From Curvibacter sp. GWA2_63_95 (GTDB lineage Bacteria > Pseudomonadota > Gammaproteobacteria > Burkholderiales > Burkholderiaceae_C): DNA of 64,000 nucleotides. Position 1 is the stretch's first letter. Each line of letters begins with the position of its first letter. The notes beneath the pieces were generated by a model. It made no database searches, was not told where the DNA came from, and saw only the letters and a program-made list of their open reading frames with translations. Below, one piece after another: positions 8,177-15,821 of the stretch. The stretch spans positions 37,310 through 101,309 of the forward strand of contig MGPB01000037.1 of NCBI GenBank assembly GCA_001795455.1. Reading direction: 5' to 3'. Both the position numbers and the translations under genes were made by a program.

Positions 8177-8981
8177 TGGGAACGCGTATTCGCCCCTCAG
8201 GAATCACCAGCGGCGTCCCGGACACCGGGTCTTCGATGATCCGGCACGGCAAGTCAAACACCTGCTCCACCAGCGCCGCCGTGATGATCTCCTTCGGCGC
8301 GCCCTGGGCCACCAACTGGCCCTGGCGCAGCACGACCAAATGATCCGCATACCGGCAGGCGTGGTTCAGGTCGTGCAGCACGGCGACCAGGGTTCGGCCC
8401 TGGTGGCGGTTCAGGTCACGGAAGAGTTCCAGCAGGTCGATCTGGTGCGCCAGGTCCAGGTAGGTGGTGGGCTCGTCGAGCAGCAGCAACTGCGTGTCTT
8501 GCGCCAGCACCATGGCGACCCAGACGCGCTGGCGCTGGCCGCCGGACAGTTCGTCCACCAGCCGGTCGGCTAAGTCTTCGATAGCGGTGGCGCGCAAGGC
8601 CTGGGCGACGATGCGGTCGTCCTCGGCCGTCCAGCCGCCGAACAGGCTTTGGTGTGGATGCCGGCCGCGCGCCACCAGCTCCGCCACGCGTATGCCTTCG
8701 GGGGCGATGGCGGTTTGCGGCAGCAGACCCAAGCGGCGGGCGACTTCGCGCGTGGGGTAGCTGCCGATCAGCGCGCCGTCCAGAAAGACCTGGCCGGCTT
8801 GCGGTGTGCGTAGCCGCGCCAGGGCTTTGAGCAGGGTGGATTTGCCGCAGGCGTTCGGGCCGACGATGACGGTGAAGGCGCCGTCGGGAATCGCCACACT
8901 CAGGTGCTCGGCCACGCGGGTGTCGCCGTAGGCCAGGGTCAGGTTTTCGCCACGGAGGCGGGAGACGGTGGGTATGTACAT
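8166..8981 (-). CDS. Iron-siderophore ABC transporter ATP-binding protein (FepC/FecE type)
   Basis: This 271-residue ATPase of the iron-chelate/B12 importer family is the last gene of the operon. Walker A is GPNACGKST (about 41-49), with the signature LSGGQRQRV and Walker B LLLLDEPTTYLD. 'GLLPQTAIAPEGIRVAELVARGR' is the Q-loop region characteristic of FepC/FhuC proteins. It starts 4 bases after the stop of the second permease. It couples ATP hydrolysis to uptake through the FepD/FepG-like pair. Confidence 0.92.
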   Translation of the reverse strand: MYIPTVSRLRGENLTLAYGDTRVAEHLSVAIPDGAFTVIVGPNACGKSTLLKALARLRTPQAGQVFLDGALIGSYPTREVARRLGLLPQTAIAPEGIRVAELVARGRHPHQSLFGGWTAEDDRIVAQALRATAIEDLADRLVDELSGGQRQRVWVAMVLAQDTQLLLLDEPTTYLDLAHQIDLLELFRDLNRHQGRTLVAVLHDLNHACRYADHLVVLRQGQLVAQGAPKEIITAALVEQVFDLPCRIIEDPVSGTPLVIPEGRIRVPSAI

Positions 8982-8985
8982 GGGT

Positions 8986-10014
8986 TCAGAGGTCGTGGCT
9001 TCGCCATTCGCGGGCTAGTAAGTAAGTCAGGTACGCCCCACCCAGCGCGCTGGTGACCAGGCCTACGGGAATTTGGAAAGGCGCCAGCACCAGCCTTGCC
9101 AGCAGGTCGGCGCTAGCGCACAGCACCGCGCCCATCAGCGCGGCGGCCCACAGGCCGATGCCCGGCGCGCGGCACAGGCGGCGCGCGAGTTGTGGCGCGG
9201 CCAGAGCGATGAAGCCGATAGGGCCGGCGCAGGCGATGGCCAGCGCGGTCAGGCCTACGGCCACCAGGGTCAGATAGCTGTGGCTGCGACCCACATTCAG
9301 GCCCAGGCTGGTGGCGAGTTCGTCGCCCATCTCCAGCAGGCGCAGCCGCGGGCTGAGCAGCCAGGCCAGCGGCAGCAACAGGGCGCAGCCCAGACCCAGG
9401 CGCTGGGCCTGCAGCCAGCCACTGCCTTGCAGGCTGCCGTGCAGCCACATCTTGGCCTGCAGGGCCTGGTCCAGCTCGGCGCGGGTTAGCAGGAAGTCGT
9501 TGACCGAGGCCAGCATGGCCGCAACCGCCAGGCCGATCAGTACTAGGCGCTGCCCCTGCATGCCGCGCTGCAGGCTGAACAGATAGACCAGCGCCACCGT
9601 GGCCAGGCCGCCGACCAGCGCGCCCAGCGGCACGTTGAGTGCCTGGTCGCCGAGCCAGAGAATCATCACCAGTGCGCCGGTGGCCGAGCCTGTTGTCAGG
9701 CCGATGATGTCCGGGCTGGCCAGCGGGTTGCGCGACAGGCTTTGGAAGATGGCGCCGGCCGTGGCCAGTGCCGCGCCCGCGCCCAGGGCCACCAGGGCGC
9801 GCGGTAGGCGCAGGTCGATCAACACCATTCGGCCCATGTCCTCGCCACCGTCCCACAAGGTGGCGAAGAAGCGGCCCCAAGGGAGGTCGTAGCTGCCCAG
9901 GCGCAGGCCGAGCAGCGTCACGACCACGCCGACGGCCAACAGCACGCCAAGTACGATGCGGGTGCGGTGGTGCGCGAGTTCGGCCCAGATGCCGCTGTTC
10001 AGATTCAGGTTCAT
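8986..10014 (-). CDS. Iron-siderophore ABC transporter permease 2 (FepG type)
   Basis: The product is a 342-residue FecCD-family inner-membrane permease. Family signatures are 'LRLPRALVALGAGAALATAG', 'QSLSRNPLASPDIIGLT' and 'AGPIGFIALAAPQLAR'. The track gives a 514-residue ORF, but its first 172 residues are an out-of-frame reading of the upstream permease. The real start MNLNLNSGIW overlaps the stop of the upstream gene by four bases (ATGA). It pairs with the other FecCD permease to form the channel. Confidence 0.92.
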   Translation of the reverse strand: MNLNLNSGIWAELAHHRTRIVLGVLLAVGVVVTLLGLRLGSYDLPWGRFFATLWDGGEDMGRMVLIDLRLPRALVALGAGAALATAGAIFQSLSRNPLASPDIIGLTTGSATGALVMILWLGDQALNVPLGALVGGLATVALVYLFSLQRGMQGQRLVLIGLAVAAMLASVNDFLLTRAELDQALQAKMWLHGSLQGSGWLQAQRLGLGCALLLPLAWLLSPRLRLLEMGDELATSLGLNVGRSHSYLTLVAVGLTALAIACAGPIGFIALAAPQLARRLCRAPGIGLWAAALMGAVLCASADLLARLVLAPFQIPVGLVTSALGGAYLTYLLAREWRSHDL

Positions 10015-11039
10015 ACCGCGCTCCCGCGCCGGCTGCGCTGCACCAGGGCCAGCAGCACCGGCGCGCCTATGAAGGCGGTGACGATGCCCGCCTCGATCTC
10101 GCTGGGCACGGCTATCAGCCGGCCCACGATGTCGCTGCCCAGCACCAGCACAGGGCCGGCGAGCAGACCGTAGGGCAGTATCCAGCGCCAGTGCGGCCCG
10201 ACCAGCAGGCGCACCGCATGCGGAATCACCAGGCCCACAAACGCAATCGGCCCGGCGGCGGCCGTGGCCGCGCCGCACAGCAGGGCGATGGCGACGAAGC
10301 TCCAGATGCGCACGGGCTTGAGCCGCAGGCCCAGCGCCTGGCCGAACTCGTCGCCCAGGGCGATGGCGTCGAGCGCACGCGCCTGCCACAGCGCAATCGC
10401 GCAGCCCACCAGCACCAGGGGCAGCATGGGCCACAGCACGTCGGCATTGCGGCCATCGAGCGCGCCGACCACCCAGAAGCGGTAGGCGTCGAAGGTGTTG
10501 CTGTCGAACAAGGTGATGATGCCGGTGCACGAGCCCAGGCTGGCGCTGATGGCCATGCCCGCCAGCAGCAGGCGCACGCGTTGCGCACTGGGCGCGGCGC
10601 CGCTGCTAAGCACATACACGCCAACGGCGGCCAGCATCGCGCCCAGCAATGCAAAGCCCACATAGCCGATGTAGCTGCCTATGCCCAGCACCGACATGGC
10701 CAGCACCACCGCCAGCGCCGCACCGGCATTGATGCCGAGCAGGCCGGGGTCGGCCAGCGGGTTGCGCGTCAGCGCCTGCATCAGACCGCCGGCGACTCCA
10801 AGTGCTGCACCCACGGCCAGGCCGAGCGCGGTGCGCGGCATGCGCATCTGCCAGACGATGGCGGACTCGACGCTGCCGTCCGGCTGCCACATCAGCTGCC
10901 AGAGCCTGGCCAACGGAATCGGGCGCGAGCCGAATGAAATGCTCGCCAGCACAAGCCCCAACAGGGCGGCCAGCAACAGCATCAGGCCCAGGCCCCGGGC
11001 GGCGCGGCGGGCCGGGGTGGTGGAGGGAAAGACGGTCAT
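10011..11039 (-). CDS. Iron-siderophore ABC transporter permease 1 (FepD type)
   Basis: The product is a 342-residue FecCD permease with 'MRMPRTALGLAVGAALGVAG', 'QALTRNPLADPGLLGINAGA' and 'AGPIAFVGLVIPHAVRLLVG'. About nine to ten hydrophobic segments are visible. The start MTVFPSTTPARR overlaps the stop of the binding-protein gene (ATGA), so the 47 extra N-terminal residues in the track are rejected. Confidence 0.92.
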   Translation of the reverse strand: MTVFPSTTPARRAARGLGLMLLLAALLGLVLASISFGSRPIPLARLWQLMWQPDGSVESAIVWQMRMPRTALGLAVGAALGVAGGLMQALTRNPLADPGLLGINAGAALAVVLAMSVLGIGSYIGYVGFALLGAMLAAVGVYVLSSGAAPSAQRVRLLLAGMAISASLGSCTGIITLFDSNTFDAYRFWVVGALDGRNADVLWPMLPLVLVGCAIALWQARALDAIALGDEFGQALGLRLKPVRIWSFVAIALLCGAATAAAGPIAFVGLVIPHAVRLLVGPHWRWILPYGLLAGPVLVLGSDIVGRLIAVPSEIEAGIVTAFIGAPVLLALVQRSRRGSAV

Positions 11040-12061
11040 GGATTGGGCAATGCAGTGGCTGCGGTACGCGCCAGCGTGCTCAGCACGGTGCGCGCGGCCA
11101 GCGGGCCGGCGTTCAGATAAAACGGGTCCAGCCCCACGCGCACCGCATGGCCTTGGGCTGCACCGCGCAGGCGCGGCCACAGGGGCGAGCCGGTCAGGCC
11201 GGGCAGGGACTTATCGCGCGCGGCGTAGAAGATCCAGTCGGCATCGGCCTGGTCGAGCAGCTCGCCGCTGATGTCTTGCGAATTGCCCGCGAAGCGCTGG
11301 CTGGGCGGGCGCTGCAGGCCGGCGTCTTCGGCGATGCTGCCGGCAAACGAGCGCACGCCCATGATGCGGTTGCGCACCGCATTGGCCTGCACGAAGGACA
11401 CGCTGGGGGCTGCATCGGCTTGCCAATGCTGGGCGAGGGCATTGGCATCGGCGTGGTACTGCTTCAGCCAGGCGCGGGCCTGCTCGCTGCGGCCCAGGGC
11501 GTCGGCCAGCAGCAGGAAGTCGATCTTCCAGTTCACGCCGTTGCCGCGCGTGACCACGGTGGGCGCAATGCGCTGGTACAGGGCGTGCATCTGTGGCGTC
11601 AACATGGCCTTGTTGACCAGGATCAGGTCGGGGCGCAGGGCGGCCAGCACCTCCAGGTCGGGCGCGCTGCGTACGCCAAGGTCGGCGGTACGGCGCATCT
11701 CGGCCTGGCGCGGGGCAAAGCCCTGGGCCAGGTAGTCGGCATACAGCCGGCCCTGGTCGTCGCGGGTGGTGCCCACAGGCACCAAGCCCAAGGTCAACAG
11801 GCCGTCGTTCTGCCCGGTGGACAGCACCGCCACGCGCAGCGGTGGCTGGGCCAACCGCGTGCTGCCCAGGTAGTGCGCCACGCTGCGCGGAAACACGCCA
11901 TCGGCCGCGCTGCTGCCCAGATCAGCGGCCAGCTTACGCGGGGCGGCGTGGGCTGGGAGGAAATCGGCTTTACCGACGTTGGTGGCTTTGTCTGCGGGGA
12001 GCGCCTGGAGTGCCAGCCCGCAGAGCAACAGGCCCAAGATGCGGCGGCGCGAGAAAGCCAT
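11036..12061 (-). CDS. Iron-siderophore periplasmic binding protein (FepB/FhuD type)
   Basis: This 341-residue secreted binding protein is the first gene of the importer operon. The N-terminus 'MAFSRRRILGLLLCGLALQA' has an arginine-rich n-region and hydrophobic core, compatible with Sec or Tat export. The fold pattern 'LEVLAALRPDLILVNKAML' is the helical-backbone siderophore-binding type. It has an unusual stretch of about 50 residues between the signal and the first conserved strand. The track ORF is 80 residues longer at the N-terminus, in the promoter region, and is trimmed. The ligand is not predictable. Confidence 0.87.
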   Translation of the reverse strand: MAFSRRRILGLLLCGLALQALPADKATNVGKADFLPAHAAPRKLAADLGSSAADGVFPRSVAHYLGSTRLAQPPLRVAVLSTGQNDGLLTLGLVPVGTTRDDQGRLYADYLAQGFAPRQAEMRRTADLGVRSAPDLEVLAALRPDLILVNKAMLTPQMHALYQRIAPTVVTRGNGVNWKIDFLLLADALGRSEQARAWLKQYHADANALAQHWQADAAPSVSFVQANAVRNRIMGVRSFAGSIAEDAGLQRPPSQRFAGNSQDISGELLDQADADWIFYAARDKSLPGLTGSPLWPRLRGAAQGHAVRVGLDPFYLNAGPLAARTVLSTLARTAATALPNP

Positions 12062-12370
12062 AGTCAAGTTTTTAAATGCAAACAGTAATAAGAATTGATT
12101 GTAATTGGGTTGCATTAACAGACTGTGTCTAAAGCATCCCCCTCCAGACAACCAAGTGAACCGCGCCATTGGCTGCTTGTAAGCTGGTGTAGAGCTTTCG
12201 TTCACAGCGCTTCCACAACCACTTGCTCTTATCCAGCGTCTCGGTGGGTCAAGCCGGTACACCCATCGCTGGGCGCATTCTTGTCTCAAAACCCAATGCA
12301 ACGATACGGATACAGGGGAATCAAAAGAGTCTTGAAATTTCCCAGAATGCCGCGTGAGCGAGCTCGGTGC
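12062..12370. promoter_or_regulatory. Promoter region of the siderophore importer; otherwise empty intergenic
   Basis: This 309-base gap separates the importer from the DUF2269 gene. Close to the importer start is an AT-rich block with GTAATAAGAATTGATTGTAA (about 12084-12103), which resembles a degenerate Fur box, and AAATGCAAA next to it, shared with the TonB receptor promoter. The remaining 240 bases hold no recognisable gene, riboswitch or terminator. The 85-residue ORF 12125-12382 on the plus strand overlaps the next gene and looks spurious. Confidence 0.35.
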
Positions 12371-12847
12371 CTACGCCCATAAAGCCGGCTTGGCCACCAT
12401 CAGGTAGAACACCGCGAGCATGGCGATGAAAGCGGGATAGCCCAATGCCTCCCAGCGGCGCGCGTACTGCCAATAGAGCGCGGGCAAGGGTTCTCCGGTC
12501 TCGTGCGCCACCTTCGCCATCCGGGCCATGCGCAACTGCAAGGCAACCACGGGTGTCCAGCAGGCGCCGGTGAACAGGTAGAGCGCTACCGCTGCGATCA
12601 GCCACGGCGTAGTCCAGGGGTAGCCCACCAAATAGGCCATCCACAGCCCCGTGATGGGCTGGATCACCACGGCGGGCGAAGTGAACCAGGTGTCGGCCCG
12701 CACCACCAGACGCGACACGACGGCCTGCGCGGCCACCACGCCGCTGCGGTTGGCATAGAAGAAGAAAAACGCGGTGCCAAACCCGGTACCCACCAGCACA
12801 ACACTGGACAGGATGTGCACCCACTTCAGGAATACATACAGGCTCAC
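12371..12847 (-). CDS. DUF2269 family integral membrane protein
   Basis: This small membrane protein (158 residues) has four hydrophobic segments and the family opening 'YVFLKWVHILSSVVLVGTGFG', with 'PITGLWMAYLVGYP' in the middle. The function of DUF2269 proteins is unknown. A GTG start is chosen (GTGAGCCTG...) because it overlaps the preceding stop by four bases; no suitable ATG exists in the right place. It is the last gene of the five-gene minus-strand operon that starts with the DUF1800 protein. Confidence 0.82.
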   Translation of the reverse strand: MSLYVFLKWVHILSSVVLVGTGFGTAFFFFYANRSGVVAAQAVVSRLVVRADTWFTSPAVVIQPITGLWMAYLVGYPWTTPWLIAAVALYLFTGACWTPVVALQLRMARMAKVAHETGEPLPALYWQYARRWEALGYPAFIAMLAVFYLMVAKPALWA

Positions 12848-13209
12848 TGCGACCTCCGCATCAATATCCACAACACCACGGCAATGGGCACGTTCTTGGT
12901 CAAGGGCCCCAGCGGATGCAACCACAGCGCAGGCTGCATGAAAGTGGCCACCACGGTCATGCCCAGCATCACCAGCAGGGTCAGGCCGTAGACACGCCGT
13001 ACCGGCCACACCAGCAAGAGCAGTCCCAACACGGCATCCACGGCAGCCCCCGCCCACACCAGGAGATTGGCCAGGCGCACATCCGTCACACCGCTGGCCG
13101 CCAGCAGCATGCGGCTTTGGCCCTGCAACTCCTGCACGCTGACCACTGCGGTAGTCAACCACACAAAAATCAGGCTGTAACGCAGCCAACGCGACTCAGC
13201 GTGTCCCAT
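12844..13209 (-). CDS. DoxX-like small membrane protein
   Basis: The product has 121 residues with four predicted membrane helices, 'LLVWAGAAVDAVLGLLLLVWP' being typical of DoxX-like proteins. Some family members are tied to redox or quinone biology, but no precise role is established for this subgroup. It starts 3 bases after the saccharopine dehydrogenase-like gene and its stop overlaps the DUF2269 start. Confidence 0.8.
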   Translation of the reverse strand: MGHAESRWLRYSLIFVWLTTAVVSVQELQGQSRMLLAASGVTDVRLANLLVWAGAAVDAVLGLLLLVWPVRRVYGLTLLVMLGMTVVATFMQPALWLHPLGPLTKNVPIAVVLWILMRRSQ

Positions 13210-13212
13210 GGC

Positions 13213-14331
13213 TCAGCCCTCGTCCACCACATCGCTCACCATGCCCCACTTGGCGAACTCGGGGGTGAATTCGCGCAGCGCATGCAGGCCCACGCAGGCG
13301 CGGGCACCAGCTTGCATGGACTCCCCTGCGGCAAGCCGGCGGGCCAGCAGAATGGCGGCCATGCAAGGGATCTCGGGGCCATGGTCCCGGTCGGCGGCGA
13401 TGTGCCAGGCACGCCGGACCGATACACCATCCGCGTTCACACCCGCCACGCGCACCACCATCCCCCCCAGCGCAGAGCCCAGCGGGTCAAACAGTTTGGC
13501 GCCTGCATTGAGCAACCCGGCCAACGAGGACGGATTCTTCAACAGCCCATGTTCCCGCAGCCACGCCAGAAACGCGAAGGCCCACTGCGACAGCCCCACC
13601 TCCAGCGCGGCGCGAAACACCATGCGGTCTTGCACCCGGTAGTGCGCGGGGAACAGCTCCAGATCCGGGATGTCGCACACGGCACCCAGCCGGGGTTTCA
13701 AGCGCTGAAACGCCACGCGCTGCGGACGGCTCCAACCCATCTGCGCCTGCCACTGGCCACCGTTCCACACCTGGATGGGAGCACCACAGTAACTCAGTAC
13801 CGCCGCCAACGTAGCCACTCCCCGTGGTGCGGTTTGGGCCGGGGCGATGCAGATATCGATGCTGTCGATGCGCTGCCAGCCACCGCACAGGGAATCCACC
13901 ACGGCAGACGACAAGGCCGGCACCGTGCTGGCACCCGTGATCGCAACCCGATTGGCCGCGACAAACGGGACCTGCATGGCGGAGGCGAAGTCACCCACAA
14001 AACGGCGGCCATCGGCCAGGTCGATGTAGTGCGCACCGGCCTCTGCACACGCCCGGGCCACCGCATAGTCTTGGCCTTGAAACGGGCCTGCGGTGTGGAT
14101 CAGCAGCTCCACCTGGTGCTTGCGCAAGGTCTGCGAGAAATTTGGACTCTGGCAATCCACCACCGCAGCGCTGGCACCCGTGCCATGGGCTTGGTCGAGT
14201 TCGGCAGCCAGCGCAGACGCCCGACCGGCATCACGCCCGGCCACCAGCAAGGCCACCGAACGGTCAGCCGCCAGCGCGCGGCAAATGCGTGCACCAAAAT
14301 TTCCATACCCACCCAACACCATCACTCTCAT
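13213..14331 (-). CDS. Saccharopine dehydrogenase-like NAD(P)-binding protein
   Basis: The product has 372 residues. The N-terminus MRVMVLGGYGNFG is a Rossmann dinucleotide-binding motif, followed by 'LVAGRDAGRASALAAEL' and 'HTAGPFQGQDYAVARAC', the pattern of the saccharopine dehydrogenase-like/trans-acting enoyl reductase group. These proteins act on diverse substrates and lysine metabolism is not implied. The start was chosen at the ATGA overlap with the DUF1501 stop; the longer track ORF reads through that gene. With its DoxX-like and DUF2269 neighbours it suggests a small redox or membrane-linked function. Confidence 0.82.
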   Translation of the reverse strand: MRVMVLGGYGNFGARICRALAADRSVALLVAGRDAGRASALAAELDQAHGTGASAAVVDCQSPNFSQTLRKHQVELLIHTAGPFQGQDYAVARACAEAGAHYIDLADGRRFVGDFASAMQVPFVAANRVAITGASTVPALSSAVVDSLCGGWQRIDSIDICIAPAQTAPRGVATLAAVLSYCGAPIQVWNGGQWQAQMGWSRPQRVAFQRLKPRLGAVCDIPDLELFPAHYRVQDRMVFRAALEVGLSQWAFAFLAWLREHGLLKNPSSLAGLLNAGAKLFDPLGSALGGMVVRVAGVNADGVSVRRAWHIAADRDHGPEIPCMAAILLARRLAAGESMQAGARACVGLHALREFTPEFAKWGMVSDVVDEG

Positions 14332-15812
14332 GCAGGCATTCCCATAAATCCCAAATCCACAGGATAGTCGGCCCGCCCGGCGGCGGCGCCAAACTGCCGC
14401 AGGTTCGGCAAGATGCCGTTCAGCTCCAGAGGACCCACACCAAACCAGCGCGCCAGCGTGGCGGCGTACTGGTCCACCGAGGTGCTGGGCAGCAGGCGCC
14501 CCTGGCCGACGTGCCACTGGTCTTGTGGTGCGCCGGTGTTGCCCACGCTGACGGGCGGCGGTGCGCCATAGAAGGCGCGGCCTTTGACGGCGCCGCCCAC
14601 CACCAGATGGTGGCCACCCCAGCCGTGGTCGGAACCGTCGCCATTGGAGGTGAGCGTGCGGCCGAAGTCGGAGGCCGTAAACGCTGTCACGTTCTGCGCC
14701 ACACCCAGCTCCACGGTGGCGCGGTAAAACGCCGCCATGGCCTCGCTCACGCGCCCCATCAGCACGGGCTGCTGTGCAATCAGGTTGTCGTGCAGGTCAA
14801 AGCCACCCAGTGACACCATGAACACCTGGCGCTTGGCGCCCAACACATCGCGGCCCTGGATCAGGCGCGCCACCATCTTCAACTGGTCGGCCAGCGGGTT
14901 GTTGGTGGGGAACTCGGTCGTCAGCGGCGTAGCGCCCCCACTCTGGCTGCCGGCCAGCGCGGCGGCCACATGCACCTCGGCCTCACGCGAGCGTTGCATG
15001 ACACGTACGTATTCGTTTTCCAGTGGATGGGCGCTGGGCTCGGAGATCATTTCGGAGAGCAGGTTCTTCACGGCTCTGGAGCCGTAGACCGCGTTGTCGG
15101 TGGCCGCGCGTACACGCACCGCACCACCGGTGCTGACCTGGTACTGCAACGCCGAGTCACCCGACAGGAACACGGCATTGCCAGTGACCGACATGCAGGT
15201 AAACAAGGACTTGGCATTGCTGCGCAGCGCCAGATCCCCCAGATGCCCACCCCAACCCACGGTGGAGCCCTCGGGCGAGGACGACTGCCAGACGGACTGC
15301 TGGTCGTTGTGCGAAAACAGCTTGGGGGGCAGCGGGTAGGTCTTGCGGTCCGCGCTGTTGAATTGCGCACGTGTGAGCGGCACCACCAGCGGCCCGACAT
15401 TGAGCTGCACCGCGGCCTGACCCGTGTTGAACAGATCGGCCAATCCCGTCATGGCGGGGTGCAGCGCGTACTGCCGTCCTTCTGCCAGCGGCGTACCGGG
15501 CTGCAGCAGCGTGCGCTGCAGGTCAGCACGCGCCAGCGCAATGCCGCCACCGGCCTCGCCCACTCCGCCACGCACGGTGGCGTACTGGGCGTAGCTGGCG
15601 GGGTCGAAGGTGACCACGGTGTTGGCGTAATCGTTACCACCGTAGAGGAAGACACAGACCAGGGCTTTGTAGTCGGTGGCCGTGGCAGCTGCCGCGTCGC
15701 CCAGAGCAGCGAGGTTGAGCGCCGTAGGCAAGGCGGTGCCTGCCAAAGTGAGCTGGCCTGCACGTTGCAGGAAAGCGCGGCGGGTGTGGAGGTGCGGTTG
15801 GAGCAAGTGCAT
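14328..15812 (-). CDS. DUF1501 family secreted protein
   Basis: The product is a 494-residue exported protein with a twin-arginine-like leader (TRRAFLQRAG, then a hydrophobic stretch to 'AAAA'). The conserved 'VCVFLYGGNDYANTVV' and the C-terminal 'TAFTASDFGRTLTSNGDGSD' followed by 'HGWGGHHLVVGG' are typical of DUF1501, a domain with alkaline phosphatase/sulfatase-like topology. These proteins almost always lie beside a DUF1800 gene, as here (9 bases apart). Their shared role is not known. Confidence 0.9.
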   Translation of the reverse strand: MHLLQPHLHTRRAFLQRAGQLTLAGTALPTALNLAALGDAAAATATDYKALVCVFLYGGNDYANTVVTFDPASYAQYATVRGGVGEAGGGIALARADLQRTLLQPGTPLAEGRQYALHPAMTGLADLFNTGQAAVQLNVGPLVVPLTRAQFNSADRKTYPLPPKLFSHNDQQSVWQSSSPEGSTVGWGGHLGDLALRSNAKSLFTCMSVTGNAVFLSGDSALQYQVSTGGAVRVRAATDNAVYGSRAVKNLLSEMISEPSAHPLENEYVRVMQRSREAEVHVAAALAGSQSGGATPLTTEFPTNNPLADQLKMVARLIQGRDVLGAKRQVFMVSLGGFDLHDNLIAQQPVLMGRVSEAMAAFYRATVELGVAQNVTAFTASDFGRTLTSNGDGSDHGWGGHHLVVGGAVKGRAFYGAPPPVSVGNTGAPQDQWHVGQGRLLPSTSVDQYAATLARWFGVGPLELNGILPNLRQFGAAAGRADYPVDLGFMGMPA

Positions 15813-15821
15813 GGTGGGCTC

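Noticed and set aside
10015-10530. N-terminal 172 residues of the 514-residue track ORF 8986-10530
   Set aside because: These are an out-of-frame reading of the fepD-like gene; the true start at 10014 overlaps the preceding stop.
12062-12370. Cobalamin riboswitch upstream of the FecCD-type importer
   Set aside because: I looked for the B12-box pattern because such importers can carry cobalamin; no B12-box core was found, so siderophore transport is preferred.
12125-12382. 85-residue plus-strand ORF in the importer promoter gap
   Set aside because: No ribosome-binding site, overlaps the end of the DUF2269 gene, and has no domain or membrane pattern.
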